Shown: in pieces, positions 1 to 5,166 of the stretch
How the letters are laid out: every line of letters starts with the position of its first letter
Numbering within the stretch: position 1 is the first letter of the stretch
Source: DASSFZ01 sp036514635
GTDB taxonomy: Bacteria > Chloroflexota > Anaerolineae > Fen-1058
Direction of reading: 5' to 3'
Assembly (NCBI GenBank): GCA_036514635.1
Contig: DATBWU010000149.1
Span: 1-5,166 of the forward strand
Length of the DNA stretch: 5,166 nucleotides
Notes under the pieces: model-generated
What the model was told of the DNA's origin: nothing
What the model saw: only the letters and a program-made list of their open reading frames with translations
The model's database searches: none
Translations under genes and position numbers: made by a program

Positions 1-2
1 CC

Positions 3-158
3 GAGGCGCGGCGTCTCCGCGAGGCTAGCGAATATGAGTTTGAAGGTGAACTATTAGAGGAGGCCGATGCACATCGCGTTGTCGACGATGCCGGCCGTTT
101 TGTCGCTCGCTTGCGAAATTATCTCCGTAACGCGGGCGCACTCAAGCGTAACCCGTGA
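3..158 (+). CDS. C-terminal fragment of an unrecognised protein (5' end outside window)
   Basis: This is the only frame on either strand that stays open across the first 158 bases. It gives 51 residues ending ...LRNAGALKRNP and a TGA stop at 156-158. The fragment is rich in Glu, Asp and Arg (EARRLREASEYEFEGELLEEA near its start), has no hydrophobic stretch, and looks like the helical, charged tail of a soluble cytoplasmic protein. I do not recognise the family and assign no function. Codon use is less GC-biased than in the genes downstream (CTA, TTA, GAA, TTT appear), so it may have a different history from the transporter genes. It lies 112 bases upstream of the lipoprotein start. No hairpin terminator is visible after its stop, so readthrough into the operon is possible. 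Confidence 0.5.
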   Translation, partial: EARRLREASEYEFEGELLEEADAHRVVDDAGRFVARLRNYLRNAGALKRNP

Positions 159-174
159 AGTGTGAATCGTGTTT

Positions 175-180
175 TACAAT
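175..180 (+). promoter_or_regulatory. Possible -10 element for the transporter operon
   Basis: TACAAT at 175-180 differs from the consensus TATAAT at one base and lies in the only AT-rich patch of the 112-base gap between the upstream stop and the lipoprotein gene. No convincing -35 hexamer sits 16-18 bases upstream, where the sequence is the GC-rich end of the preceding gene, and there is no TG extension. Initiation near 187 would give a leader of about 85 bases. A weaker alternative is TTGCCC (219-224) with TCTAGA (242-247), 17 bases apart. The rest of the gap (159-270) holds two purine-rich SD-like motifs, listed separately, and nothing resembling a known riboswitch. Confidence 0.3.
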
Positions 181-182
181 CG

Positions 183-190
183 AAAGGAGG
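183..190 (+). promoter_or_regulatory. Orphan Shine-Dalgarno-like motif with no start codon
   Basis: AAAGGAGG at 183-190, followed by T, matches the anti-Shine-Dalgarno of 16S rRNA very well. No ATG, GTG or TTG at normal spacing opens a frame of any length after it: GTG at 190 overlaps the motif and hits a stop after five codons, and TTG at 219 is too distant and stops after four. It could be a ribosome standby site in the operon leader, the relic of a lost small gene, or chance. Confidence 0.3.
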
Positions 191-256
191 TGGCGCGCAG
201 TCGATAGCAGCCCTGAACTTGCCCCATCGTTAAGCTTTGCATCTAGACCGCTCATT

Positions 257-263
257 AAGGAGG
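257..263 (+). promoter_or_regulatory. Ribosome binding site of the binding-protein gene
   Basis: AAGGAGG sits 7 bases upstream of the ATG at 271. It is the only strong, ideally spaced Shine-Dalgarno in the window and fixes the start of the lipoprotein gene. The later genes of the operon have poor or oddly spaced sites, so the binding protein is probably also favoured at translation. Confidence 0.85.
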
Positions 264-270
264 AGCACGC

Positions 271-1491
271 ATGTTGACGAAGAGGATGTACCCCATTCTC
301 GCCACGCTGGCCGCCTTATCGCTGATTCTGGCGGCCTGCCAGACGACGGCGTCGCCGGCGACGCCGACCGCGCCCGCCGAGCCATTGGTCTTCGGCATGA
401 TCCTGGTCGGCCCGCAGAACGATCACGGCTGGAGCCAGGCGCACTACGACGCCGGCCAGTACGTCGAGGAGAAGCTCGGCGCGAAGATGATCGTCATCGA
501 CAAGGTCAACACGGCGGATCGACCTAGCACAACTCCCGACCAGGTGGCCGCCGATATGATCGCGCAGGGTGCGCAGCTCGTCTTCTTCACCTCGGACGAT
601 ATGAAAGACGGCGCGTTGCAGGGCGCGGAGAAGAATCCCGATGTGCCGATGATCTGGTCGTCGGGCGACAGCGCGTGGGCTGACGGCAAGGACTACCGCG
701 CGGATCTGAAGAACCTGGGCAACATCATGGGTCGCATGGAGTACGGCAAGATGATCGCCGGCTGCGCGGCAGCGTTGACTACCGAGACCGGCTCGATCGG
801 CTACCTCGGCCCGCTGATCAACGACGAGACACGCCGCCTGACTAACTCGGTCTATCTCGGCGCGAAGTATTGCTGGGAGACCTATCGCGGCGAGGCCGCC
901 GATCTGGAGTTCAAAGTTACGTGGATCAACTTCTGGTTCAACATCCCCGGCGTCACGCTCGATCCGACGCAGGTCGCCAACGAGTTCTTCGACTCCGGCG
1001 CGGATGTCGTGGTCTCCGGCATCGACACGACCGAAGGTCTGGTGGTGGCCGGCCAGCGCGCCGACAGAGGCGAGACGGTGTGGGCCATCCCCTACGACTA
1101 CAAGGGCGCGTGCGACCAGTCGCCCAACGTGTGCCTGGGCGTGCCGTTCTTCAACTGGGGCCCGGCGTACCTGAAGGTCGCCCAGGCCGTTCAGAATGGC
1201 TCTTTCAGCGCGACGTTCGAGTGGAATGGGCCGGACTGGACGGACATCAACAACCCGGACACCAGCGCAGTCGGTTTCGCCAAAGGCCCGGCGCTCTCGG
1301 CGGATAATGGGGTCGAACTGGACGAGTTCATCGCCGGCCTGGCCGACGGCTCGATCAACCTGTTCAAAGGCCCGCTGAACTATCAGGACGGCAGTGTGTA
1401 CCTGAAAGACGGCGAGGTCGCGACAGACCTGCAAATCTGGTACATGCCGCAGTTGCTGGAGGGCATGGTCGGCGCGAGCACGAGCGAATAG
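271..1491 (+). CDS. BMP/PnrA-family substrate-binding lipoprotein of an ABC importer
   Basis: This is a 406-residue extracytoplasmic binding protein that captures the ligand and delivers it to the permeases encoded downstream. Residues 1-22 form a lipoprotein signal: basic MLTKR, a hydrophobic core, then lipobox L20-A-A-C23. Cys23 is the predicted lipidated residue, followed by Gln and a flexible Thr/Ala/Pro linker to about residue 38. The mature domain shows the BMP family layout. There is a first beta strand and binding loop GPQNDHGW (47-54), YGKMIAGCAAAL then TGSIGYLG (158-180), a second lobe with FFDSGADVVVSG (239-250), and AIPYDYKGACDQ (272-283). Members of this family bind purine nucleosides in several bacteria, but the exact ligand cannot be read from the sequence; simple sugars or related compounds are possible. 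The start is fixed by an ideal AAGGAGG. A terminator follows the stop at once, suggesting excess production over the rest of the transporter. The length is slightly above the usual 330-380 residues because of the linker and the C-terminal tail. Confidence 0.9.
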   Translation: MLTKRMYPILATLAALSLILAACQTTASPATPTAPAEPLVFGMILVGPQNDHGWSQAHYDAGQYVEEKLGAKMIVIDKVNTADRPSTTPDQVAADMIAQGAQLVFFTSDDMKDGALQGAEKNPDVPMIWSSGDSAWADGKDYRADLKNLGNIMGRMEYGKMIAGCAAALTTETGSIGYLGPLINDETRRLTNSVYLGAKYCWETYRGEAADLEFKVTWINFWFNIPGVTLDPTQVANEFFDSGADVVVSGIDTTEGLVVAGQRADRGETVWAIPYDYKGACDQSPNVCLGVPFFNWGPAYLKVAQAVQNGSFSATFEWNGPDWTDINNPDTSAVGFAKGPALSADNGVELDEFIAGLADGSINLFKGPLNYQDGSVYLKDGEVATDLQIWYMPQLLEGMVGASTSE

Positions 1492-1510
1492 CCTCTGATC
1501 GCGACCAGGT

Positions 1511-1546
1511 GGGGAGGGGAAGACGGTTGCCTTTCCCTCCCTTTTT
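1511..1546 (+). terminator. Rho-independent terminator after the binding-protein gene
   Basis: GGGAGGG (1512-1518) pairs perfectly with CCCTCCC (1535-1541). The stem extends inward through a G-U pair, two A-U pairs and a G-C pair (1519-1522 with 1531-1534), leaving an 8-base loop at 1523-1530. Five T residues (1542-1546) follow directly, then CT. The stem is about 11 bp and begins 20 bases after the lipoprotein stop. Because the ATPase and permeases lie downstream on the same strand, it probably works as a partial terminator that lowers their expression relative to the binding protein, unless they have their own promoter. Confidence 0.85.
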
Positions 1547-1549
1547 CTA

Positions 1550-1654
1550 GCAGTTGCCGGTGGTCAGTTATCAGTTATCAGTTGTCAGTTATCAGTTGTC
1601 AGTTATCAGTTCACTGCCCACTGATTACTGATTACTGCTCACTGTTCACTTCAC
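1550..1654 (+). repeat. Heptanucleotide tandem array, partly palindromic (TCAGTTR block then ACTG block)
   Basis: Seven consecutive 7-bp units TCAGTTA, TCAGTTG or TCAGTTC fill 1564-1612. Without loss of phase they pass into six units beginning ACTG (ACTGCCC, ACTGATT twice, ACTGCTC, ACTGTTC) with a last diverged ACTTCAC at 1648-1654. Upstream, GCAGTTG (1550-1556) and CCGGTGG (1557-1563) look like decayed units in the same phase. Because TCAGT is the reverse complement of ACTGA, the two blocks can fold on each other: ATCAGT (1605-1610) pairs with ACTGAT (1620-1625) around a 9-base loop, and further short helices recur every 7 bases out to about 1586 and 1644. The array fills the gap between the terminator and the ATPase start codon. 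Heptamer repeats of this kind are known from intergenic DNA of cyanobacteria and, as I recall, Chloroflexota. Confidence 0.9.
1582..1609 (+). promoter_or_regulatory. Possible repeat-derived promoter for the ATPase-permease genes
   Basis: Two units meeting as TTGTCA (1582-1587) give a good -35 match, and TATCAG (1604-1609), 16 bases later, matches TATAAT at four of six positions. A start near 1616 would give a leader of about 40 bases lacking most of the array. TTGTCA recurs at 1596-1601 without a good partner. Such hexamers arise easily from this repeat, so the evidence is weak. It matters because an intrinsic terminator separates these genes from the operon promoter. Confidence 0.2.
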
Positions 1655-1655
1655 C

Positions 1656-3119
1656 ATGCGCGTTGAGCTGCGAAACATTCATAAACACTTCGGGCCGGTG
1701 CGCGCCAATGATGGTGTGACGCTCACCATCGAGGCGGGCACGCTGCACGGCTTGCTCGGCGAAAACGGTGCGGGCAAGTCCACGCTGATGAAGGTCCTGT
1801 CCGGTTTCCTCGTCGCCGACTCCGGCGAGATCGTGCTGGATGGCAAGCCTGTCCGCATCACATCGCCGCTCGATGCGATCCGGCACGGCATCGGCATGTT
1901 GCACCAGGACCCCCTGGTCTTTCTGCCGTTCAGGGTGATCGACAACTTCCTGCTCGGCAGCCCCGGATCGTTGCAGCTCGATCGCGCCGGCGCGGCGCGG
2001 GAACTGAAGCGGCTGTGCGATCAGTTTGGCTTCACGCTCGACCCCGATACCTCGATCCGATCGCTGACCGTCGGCGAGCGGCAACAGTTGGAAATTGTGC
2101 GCCTGTTGTGGCTGGGCGCGCGCGTGCTGATCCTGGACGAGCCGACGACCGGCATCTCGGCCGTGCAGCGCGCGAAGTTGTTCGAGACGCTGCGCGCGCT
2201 GGCCGTGCAGGGCATGAGTGTGATTTTCGTGTCGCACAAACTGGAAGAAGTCGAAGAGTTGTGTGACAGGGTTGCCGTGATGCGGCGCGGCCAGGTCGTC
2301 GGCGAGGCGAACATGCCGTGCCCGGCGGAGACACTGGTCGAGATGATGTTCGGGCAGGTCGTCGTCGTGAGCGGGCGGCTGCCGGTCGATCTGGGAAAGA
2401 CGGTGTTGCAGCTCGAGCAGGTCAGCCTGCGCGACAACTTGTTGTCGCTCGACGATGTATCGCTCACGGTGCGGGCCGGCGAAGTCATCGGCCTGTCCGG
2501 GCTGGAAGGCAGCGGGCAGCGGACGCTGCTGCGCGCGTGTGTCGGCCTGCTGCGACCGGGCGCGGGCTGCGTGCGCATCGGCGGGCGCGACCTGACAGGG
2601 CATTCTTATCGCGAGTTCCTATCGGCCGGCATCCACTATTTGTCGGCCGGGCGGCTCGAAGAGGGATTGGTCGCCGGGATGACGCTGACGGAGCATCTGG
2701 TGTTGGCCGGCGGCGACCGGCGTTTTTTCGTCGATTGGGCAGGCGCCCATCGGCGCGCCGAAGACGTGATCAAATTCAACGACATCCGGGGGCGACCCGC
2801 TTCCACGGCCGAGGCGTTGTCGGGCGGCAACCAGCAGCGCCTTTTGTTGGCGATGCTCCCGCCGGAGTTGAAGTTGCTGTTGATGGAACATCCCACGCGC
2901 GGGCTGGACATCGAATCGGCCAATTGGATATGGGTGCAGCTGCTGGCCCGGCGCACCTACGGCACGGCGATCATGTTTGCTTCAGCCGACCTGGACGAAT
3001 TGCTTCAGTACAGCGATCGGATCATGGTTTTTTTCGCCGGGCGCGTGCTGCAAGTGCTGAACGCGGCGGAGACGAACGTGGATCAGTTGGGGCACTTGAT
3101 CGGGGGCAAGTCGATATGA
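1656..3119 (+). CDS. Double-domain ABC transporter ATPase, BMP-type (sugar/nucleoside importer)
   Basis: This 487-residue cytoplasmic ATPase has two fused nucleotide-binding domains and powers the permease pair encoded next. NBD1 (about 1-235) is intact: Walker A GENGAGKST (35-43), Q-loop Gln84 in MLHQDP, signature LTVGERQQLEI (137-147), Walker B LILDEP (158-163) with Glu162, and switch His194 in VSHKLEE. NBD2 (about 247-480) is degenerate. Its Walker A region reads SGLEGSGQRT (281-290) with Gln at the lysine position, Walker B reads LLLMEHPTRGLD (407-418) with His where the catalytic Glu should be, and the switch His is lost (FASADLDE, 441-448). Its signature LSGGNQQ (388-394) is perfect. 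Loss of Walker A in NBD2 is usual in this class. The start at 1656 is the first possible one after an in-frame TGA at 1629 and gives the expected N-terminus, but no Shine-Dalgarno is present because the heptamer array runs up to it. The stop overlaps the next start as ATGA. It is a relative of Bacillus NupO; the divergent HQDPLVFLP and DEPTTGIS segments argue against naming the substrate. Confidence 0.92.
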   Translation: MRVELRNIHKHFGPVRANDGVTLTIEAGTLHGLLGENGAGKSTLMKVLSGFLVADSGEIVLDGKPVRITSPLDAIRHGIGMLHQDPLVFLPFRVIDNFLLGSPGSLQLDRAGAARELKRLCDQFGFTLDPDTSIRSLTVGERQQLEIVRLLWLGARVLILDEPTTGISAVQRAKLFETLRALAVQGMSVIFVSHKLEEVEELCDRVAVMRRGQVVGEANMPCPAETLVEMMFGQVVVVSGRLPVDLGKTVLQLEQVSLRDNLLSLDDVSLTVRAGEVIGLSGLEGSGQRTLLRACVGLLRPGAGCVRIGGRDLTGHSYREFLSAGIHYLSAGRLEEGLVAGMTLTEHLVLAGGDRRFFVDWAGAHRRAEDVIKFNDIRGRPASTAEALSGGNQQRLLLAMLPPELKLLLMEHPTRGLDIESANWIWVQLLARRTYGTAIMFASADLDELLQYSDRIMVFFAGRVLQVLNAAETNVDQLGHLIGGKSI

Positions 3120-4198
3120 GCCGCAGCGAGTGGGGGAAAAGGGGCATCGCCGGATTATTGTTCGTGCTGCCCTATCTCCTGGCGGTTCTGGTCGGGACGC
3201 TGTTGCTCGTCCTGTCAGGTGTGCCGCTATCACTGGCCCACGAGCCTTACGTGCTTTTGGTAACCGGCACGCTCGCGACGCCCGAAAAAGTTTCGGACAC
3301 GCTGATGGCGTGGGTGCCGCTGGTGTTGTGCGCGGCGGGACTGCTCGTCACGTATGCGGCCGGACTGTGGAACATCGGCGTCGAAGGGCAGATTGTCTTC
3401 GGCGCGATCGCGGCGGCGCTCGTCGCGCGCCAGGTGACGGCCCCGCCCGAGATACTCGTGCCGCTGACGCTGCTCGCGGGCATGATCGGCGGCGCGCTGT
3501 GGGGGCTGGCGGTCGGCGCCCTGCGCACCTTCGGCAAGGTCAACGAGATCTTCGGCGGGCTGGGTCTGAATTTCGTCGCGACCGGTTTCACGATTTATCT
3601 CATCATCGGGCCGTGGAAACGCGCGGGCATCGCGTCGACCAGCGGCACCGATCTGTTTCCACGCGAGGCCTGGCTGCCCAACTTGAGAGGTATCGAACTC
3701 CCCTCGCCGTTCACCGGTCTGACGCTCTCGCCGCTCGCGATCGTTCTCGCCACGGCTGCCGTGATCATCGTGTACGTTCTGCTGCGCGGCACATTTTTCG
3801 GATTGCGCCTCAAGGCGGTGGGCAAGAATATGCGCTCGGCCTTCCTGCTGGGCGTGCCGACGAAGCGTTACATGCTCGCGGCTTTCGGTCTGTGCGGCGT
3901 GTTCGCGGGGCTGGCCGGTGCGATTCAGGCGACCAGTTTCCATCACAAACTGGTTCCCGCCATTTCGGGCGGCTATGGCTACCTGGGCATCCTGGTCGCG
4001 CTGCTGGCCGGGTTCCGCGCCGCGTGGATCGCGCCCCTCGCGTTGTTCTTCGCGATGATCACCGTCGGCAGCACCCAGCTCCAACTGCGCCTGAACCTCG
4101 ATTCGTCGATCGGCGGCGTGCTGCAAGGCGTGCTGGTGCTGTTCGCGCTTCTGGCGCAGGGATGGAGAGAGAAGAGAAGGATGAGGGATGAAGGATGA
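3116..4198 (+). CDS. ABC importer inner-membrane permease, first subunit (BPD_transp_2 type, NupP-like)
   Basis: This is a 360-residue integral membrane protein forming half of the translocation channel. The ATG at 3116 overlaps the ATPase stop (ATGA), which implies translational coupling and marks the start although the same frame is open far upstream inside the ATPase gene. Hydrophobic segments lie near residues 11-35, 64-84, 92-105, 112-136, 147-165, 203-224, 252-271, 284-317 and 333-347. Class hallmarks are the loop GLWNIGVEGQI (83-93), the cytoplasmic coupling region GLRLKAVGKN (229-238) with following LLGV, and GGYGYLGILVALLAGF (285-300). The weak GGGGG at 3102-3106 is the only candidate ribosome site. 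The last residues, WREKRRMRDEG, are encoded by GGATGAR repeat units, so the natural C-terminus has probably been replaced or extended by the array. It should pair with the permease starting at 4250. It is recognised at family level only. Confidence 0.9.
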   Translation: MSRSEWGKRGIAGLLFVLPYLLAVLVGTLLLVLSGVPLSLAHEPYVLLVTGTLATPEKVSDTLMAWVPLVLCAAGLLVTYAAGLWNIGVEGQIVFGAIAAALVARQVTAPPEILVPLTLLAGMIGGALWGLAVGALRTFGKVNEIFGGLGLNFVATGFTIYLIIGPWKRAGIASTSGTDLFPREAWLPNLRGIELPSPFTGLTLSPLAIVLATAAVIIVYVLLRGTFFGLRLKAVGKNMRSAFLLGVPTKRYMLAAFGLCGVFAGLAGAIQATSFHHKLVPAISGGYGYLGILVALLAGFRAAWIAPLALFFAMITVGSTQLQLRLNLDSSIGGVLQGVLVLFALLAQGWREKRRMRDEG

Positions 4199-4238
4199 AG
4201 TGTCTTTCTTCAGCCTTCATCCCTCCGCCCTCATCCTT
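4177..4238 (+). repeat. Second heptamer array forming a long imperfect hairpin across the permease junction
   Basis: Units GGATGAG, GGATGAA and GGATGAA fill 4179-4199, and CTTCAGC, CTTCATC, CCTCCGC, CCTCATC fill 4208-4235, the second set roughly the reverse complement of the first. AAGGATGAGGG (4177-4187) pairs perfectly with 4228-4238. ATGAAGG (4188-4194) pairs with 4214-4220. TGAAG (4196-4200) pairs with CTTCA (4208-4212) around a 7-base loop, leaving 4221-4227 bulged. A related unit, GGATGGA at 4160-4166, hints that the array starts earlier. Only TTT follows the stem, so this is not a convincing intrinsic terminator. It contains the stop codon of the first permease (4196-4198). Confidence 0.85.
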
Positions 4239-4240
4239 TG

Positions 4241-4246
4241 AGGAGG
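4241..4246 (+). promoter_or_regulatory. Ribosome binding site of the second permease, unusually close to its start
   Basis: AGGAGG at 4241-4246 precedes the ATG at 4250 by only 3 bases, shorter than the common 5-9. The site begins 3 bases after the hairpin arm ends. CCTCC at 4222-4226, unpaired in the hairpin, is an exact complement of GGAGG at 4242-4246, so the site might be masked when the upstream hairpin is folded. Confidence 0.7.
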
Positions 4247-4249
4247 TGT

Positions 4250-5166
4250 ATGGAAGCTGCGCTGGCTTCGATACTGGCTGCGTCTGCGCCGCTGATCTTC
4301 GCGACGATCGGCGAGACGATCACTGAAAAATCCGGTGTGATCAACCTGTCGCTGGATGGCAGTATTCTGCTGTCGGCGATGGCAGCCTTCGCCGTGGCGC
4401 TCACCACGGGAAGCGTGTGGCTGGGTTTTCTGGCCGCGATGATCGTCTCGATGCTGGTCGCGCTACTCGTGGCGTATGCCAGCATCTCGCTGAAACTGAA
4501 CCAGGTCGCGGTCGGTTTCGTCCTGACGCTCCTGTGCACCGACCTGAGTTCGTTCCTGGGCAATCCATTCGTCAACCGCCAGGGCGTGCCGGTTCCACAC
4601 ATGCCCATCCCGATCCTCAAGGATATTCCGCTGATTGGGCCGATCATCTTCGATCAGGACTTGACGGTGTACGCCAGCCTCCTGACGGTTTTCGTGGCAT
4701 ACCTGTTCATGTTCAAGACGCGGCGCGGGCTGGAATTGCAAGGCGTCGGCGAGCGGCCTGAGGCGGCCTACGCGCGTGGCATTCCCGTCAACCGGATGCG
4801 CTACCTGTACGCGGCGATCGGCGGGCTGCTGGTTGGGGCGGGGGGCGCGGCCTACTCGCTCGATGTCAAGCTGGGCTGGTCGTATCGCCACACGGCGGGG
4901 CTGGGCTGGATCGCGCTGGCGATCGTGATTTTTGGCGGATGGCATCCGTTCCGCGTCGCGTTCGGCGCATACCTGTTCGGCGCGTTGCAGACGCTGGCGC
5001 TGAAGTTACAACCGGTGATGCCGAACCTGTCGCAGGTGTTGTCCACCCTGCCGTTCCCGCTGATGATCTTCACGTTGCTGCTGGTCTCTAGTGATTCGGT
5101 TGCCCGCCTGCTCGATCGGTTCCCTGCACTGCGGGGCATTCTGCGCAGCGATCCTCCCTCTGCGCT
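4250..5166 (+). CDS. ABC importer inner-membrane permease, second subunit (BPD_transp_2 type, NupQ-like), 3' end outside window
   Basis: The frame from ATG 4250 has no stop up to the right edge: 305 complete codons plus two bases. The family is usually about 300-320 residues, so nearly the whole protein is here. It is an integral membrane protein that partners the first permease. The N-terminus matches the family: one hydrophobic helix, then TEKSGVINLSLDGSILLSAM (25-44), equivalent to the usual SERSGVVNIGLEGMML. Later come hydrophobic segments near 46-80, 86-103, 137-155, 186-203, 215-250 and 268-282. The coupling region is RRGLELQGVGERPEAAYARG (158-177), followed by GLGWIALAIVIFGGWHP (217-233). 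The tail after residue 284 is hydrophilic (VARLLDRFPALRGILRSDPP) and looks close to the end. The start is supported by AGGAGG and by the position of the first helix. Confidence 0.9.
   Translation, partial: MEAALASILAASAPLIFATIGETITEKSGVINLSLDGSILLSAMAAFAVALTTGSVWLGFLAAMIVSMLVALLVAYASISLKLNQVAVGFVLTLLCTDLSSFLGNPFVNRQGVPVPHMPIPILKDIPLIGPIIFDQDLTVYASLLTVFVAYLFMFKTRRGLELQGVGERPEAAYARGIPVNRMRYLYAAIGGLLVGAGGAAYSLDVKLGWSYRHTAGLGWIALAIVIFGGWHPFRVAFGAYLFGALQTLALKLQPVMPNLSQVLSTLPFPLMIFTLLLVSSDSVARLLDRFPALRGILRSDPPSA

Noticed and set aside
159..270. Purine riboswitch upstream of a possible nucleoside importer.
   Set aside because: No three-way-junction pattern or conserved purine-aptamer core could be found in the 112-base gap, and no terminator or antiterminator pair is present there.
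316..1434. A 372-codon open frame on the minus strand over the lipoprotein gene.
   Set aside because: Composition is Arg/Ala/Val-rich with no recognisable domain, a typical antisense shadow in GC-rich coding DNA; the + strand gene has full family motifs and a strong ribosome site.
1564..1654. Could the repeats be a CRISPR array?
   Set aside because: Units are 7 bp with no spacers; CRISPR repeats are about 24-40 bp separated by unique spacers of similar size.
1550..1654. Terminal inverted repeats of a small mobile element (MITE).
   Set aside because: The inverted blocks are adjacent simple heptamers with no internal sequence and no target-site duplication.
1632..2603. A 323-codon minus-strand frame over the ATPase, ending in the heptamer array.
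   Set aside because: It is Gln/Arg/His-rich low-complexity sequence opposite intact Walker and signature motifs, so a shadow.
2318..3115. An open frame continuous with the first permease would give a 626-residue protein starting at 2318.
   Set aside because: The first 266 residues are an out-of-frame reading of the ATPase NBD2 gene, Arg/Gly/Ala-rich with no family features. The permease begins at ATG 3116, where it overlaps the ATPase stop.
3230..4126. A 298-codon minus-strand frame and a + strand 353-codon frame (3130-4191) over the first permease.
   Set aside because: Both are charged, Arg-rich shadows of a clearly membrane-spanning protein in the third frame.
4177..4239. Could the junction hairpin be a Rho-independent terminator?
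   Set aside because: Only three T residues follow the stem, the stem has a 7-base bulge, and a same-operon gene with its own ribosome site starts 11 bases later.

Overview
The window holds most of one ABC import operon, all on the + strand and in the order: substrate-binding lipoprotein (271-1491), double-domain ATPase (1656-3119), first permease (3116-4198), second permease (4250 to the right edge, still open). Motifs in all four proteins place it in the BMP/PnrA (Med) class of importers, the relatives of Bacillus nupNOPQ that take up purine nucleosides. The ATPase and binding protein differ from the textbook nucleoside members at several positions, so the substrate should be treated as a nucleoside or related small molecule, not proven. 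A 51-residue C-terminal fragment of an unrecognised protein precedes the operon (3-158).

The DNA is GC-rich. The binding protein carries a lipobox and a Thr/Ala/Pro-rich linker, and the intergenic gaps contain 7-bp tandem repeats. Together these fit a Chloroflexota (Anaerolineae-like) bacterium. That is an inference from style; no marker gene is present.

How it should work: the lipoprotein captures the ligand outside the membrane and passes it to a channel made of the two different permeases, driven by one polypeptide with two fused nucleotide-binding domains. NBD1 keeps its catalytic residues. NBD2 has lost the Walker A lysine and the catalytic glutamate but keeps a perfect LSGGNQQ signature. 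A strong intrinsic terminator lies between the binding-protein gene and the ATPase gene, as expected where the binding protein is made in excess. The ATPase and first permease genes overlap by 4 bases (ATGA).

The least ordinary part is the intergenic DNA. Two of the three gaps inside the operon are filled by heptanucleotide arrays made of one block followed by its approximate reverse complement: TCAGTTR units then ACTG units before the ATPase, and GGATGAR units then CYTCATC units between the permeases. The first reaches to within one base of the ATPase start codon and leaves no Shine-Dalgarno. The second encodes the charged C-terminus of the first permease and ends just before the ribosome binding site of the second. 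No new enzyme system, RNA gene, CRISPR array or mobile element is visible. The transporter itself is ordinary.
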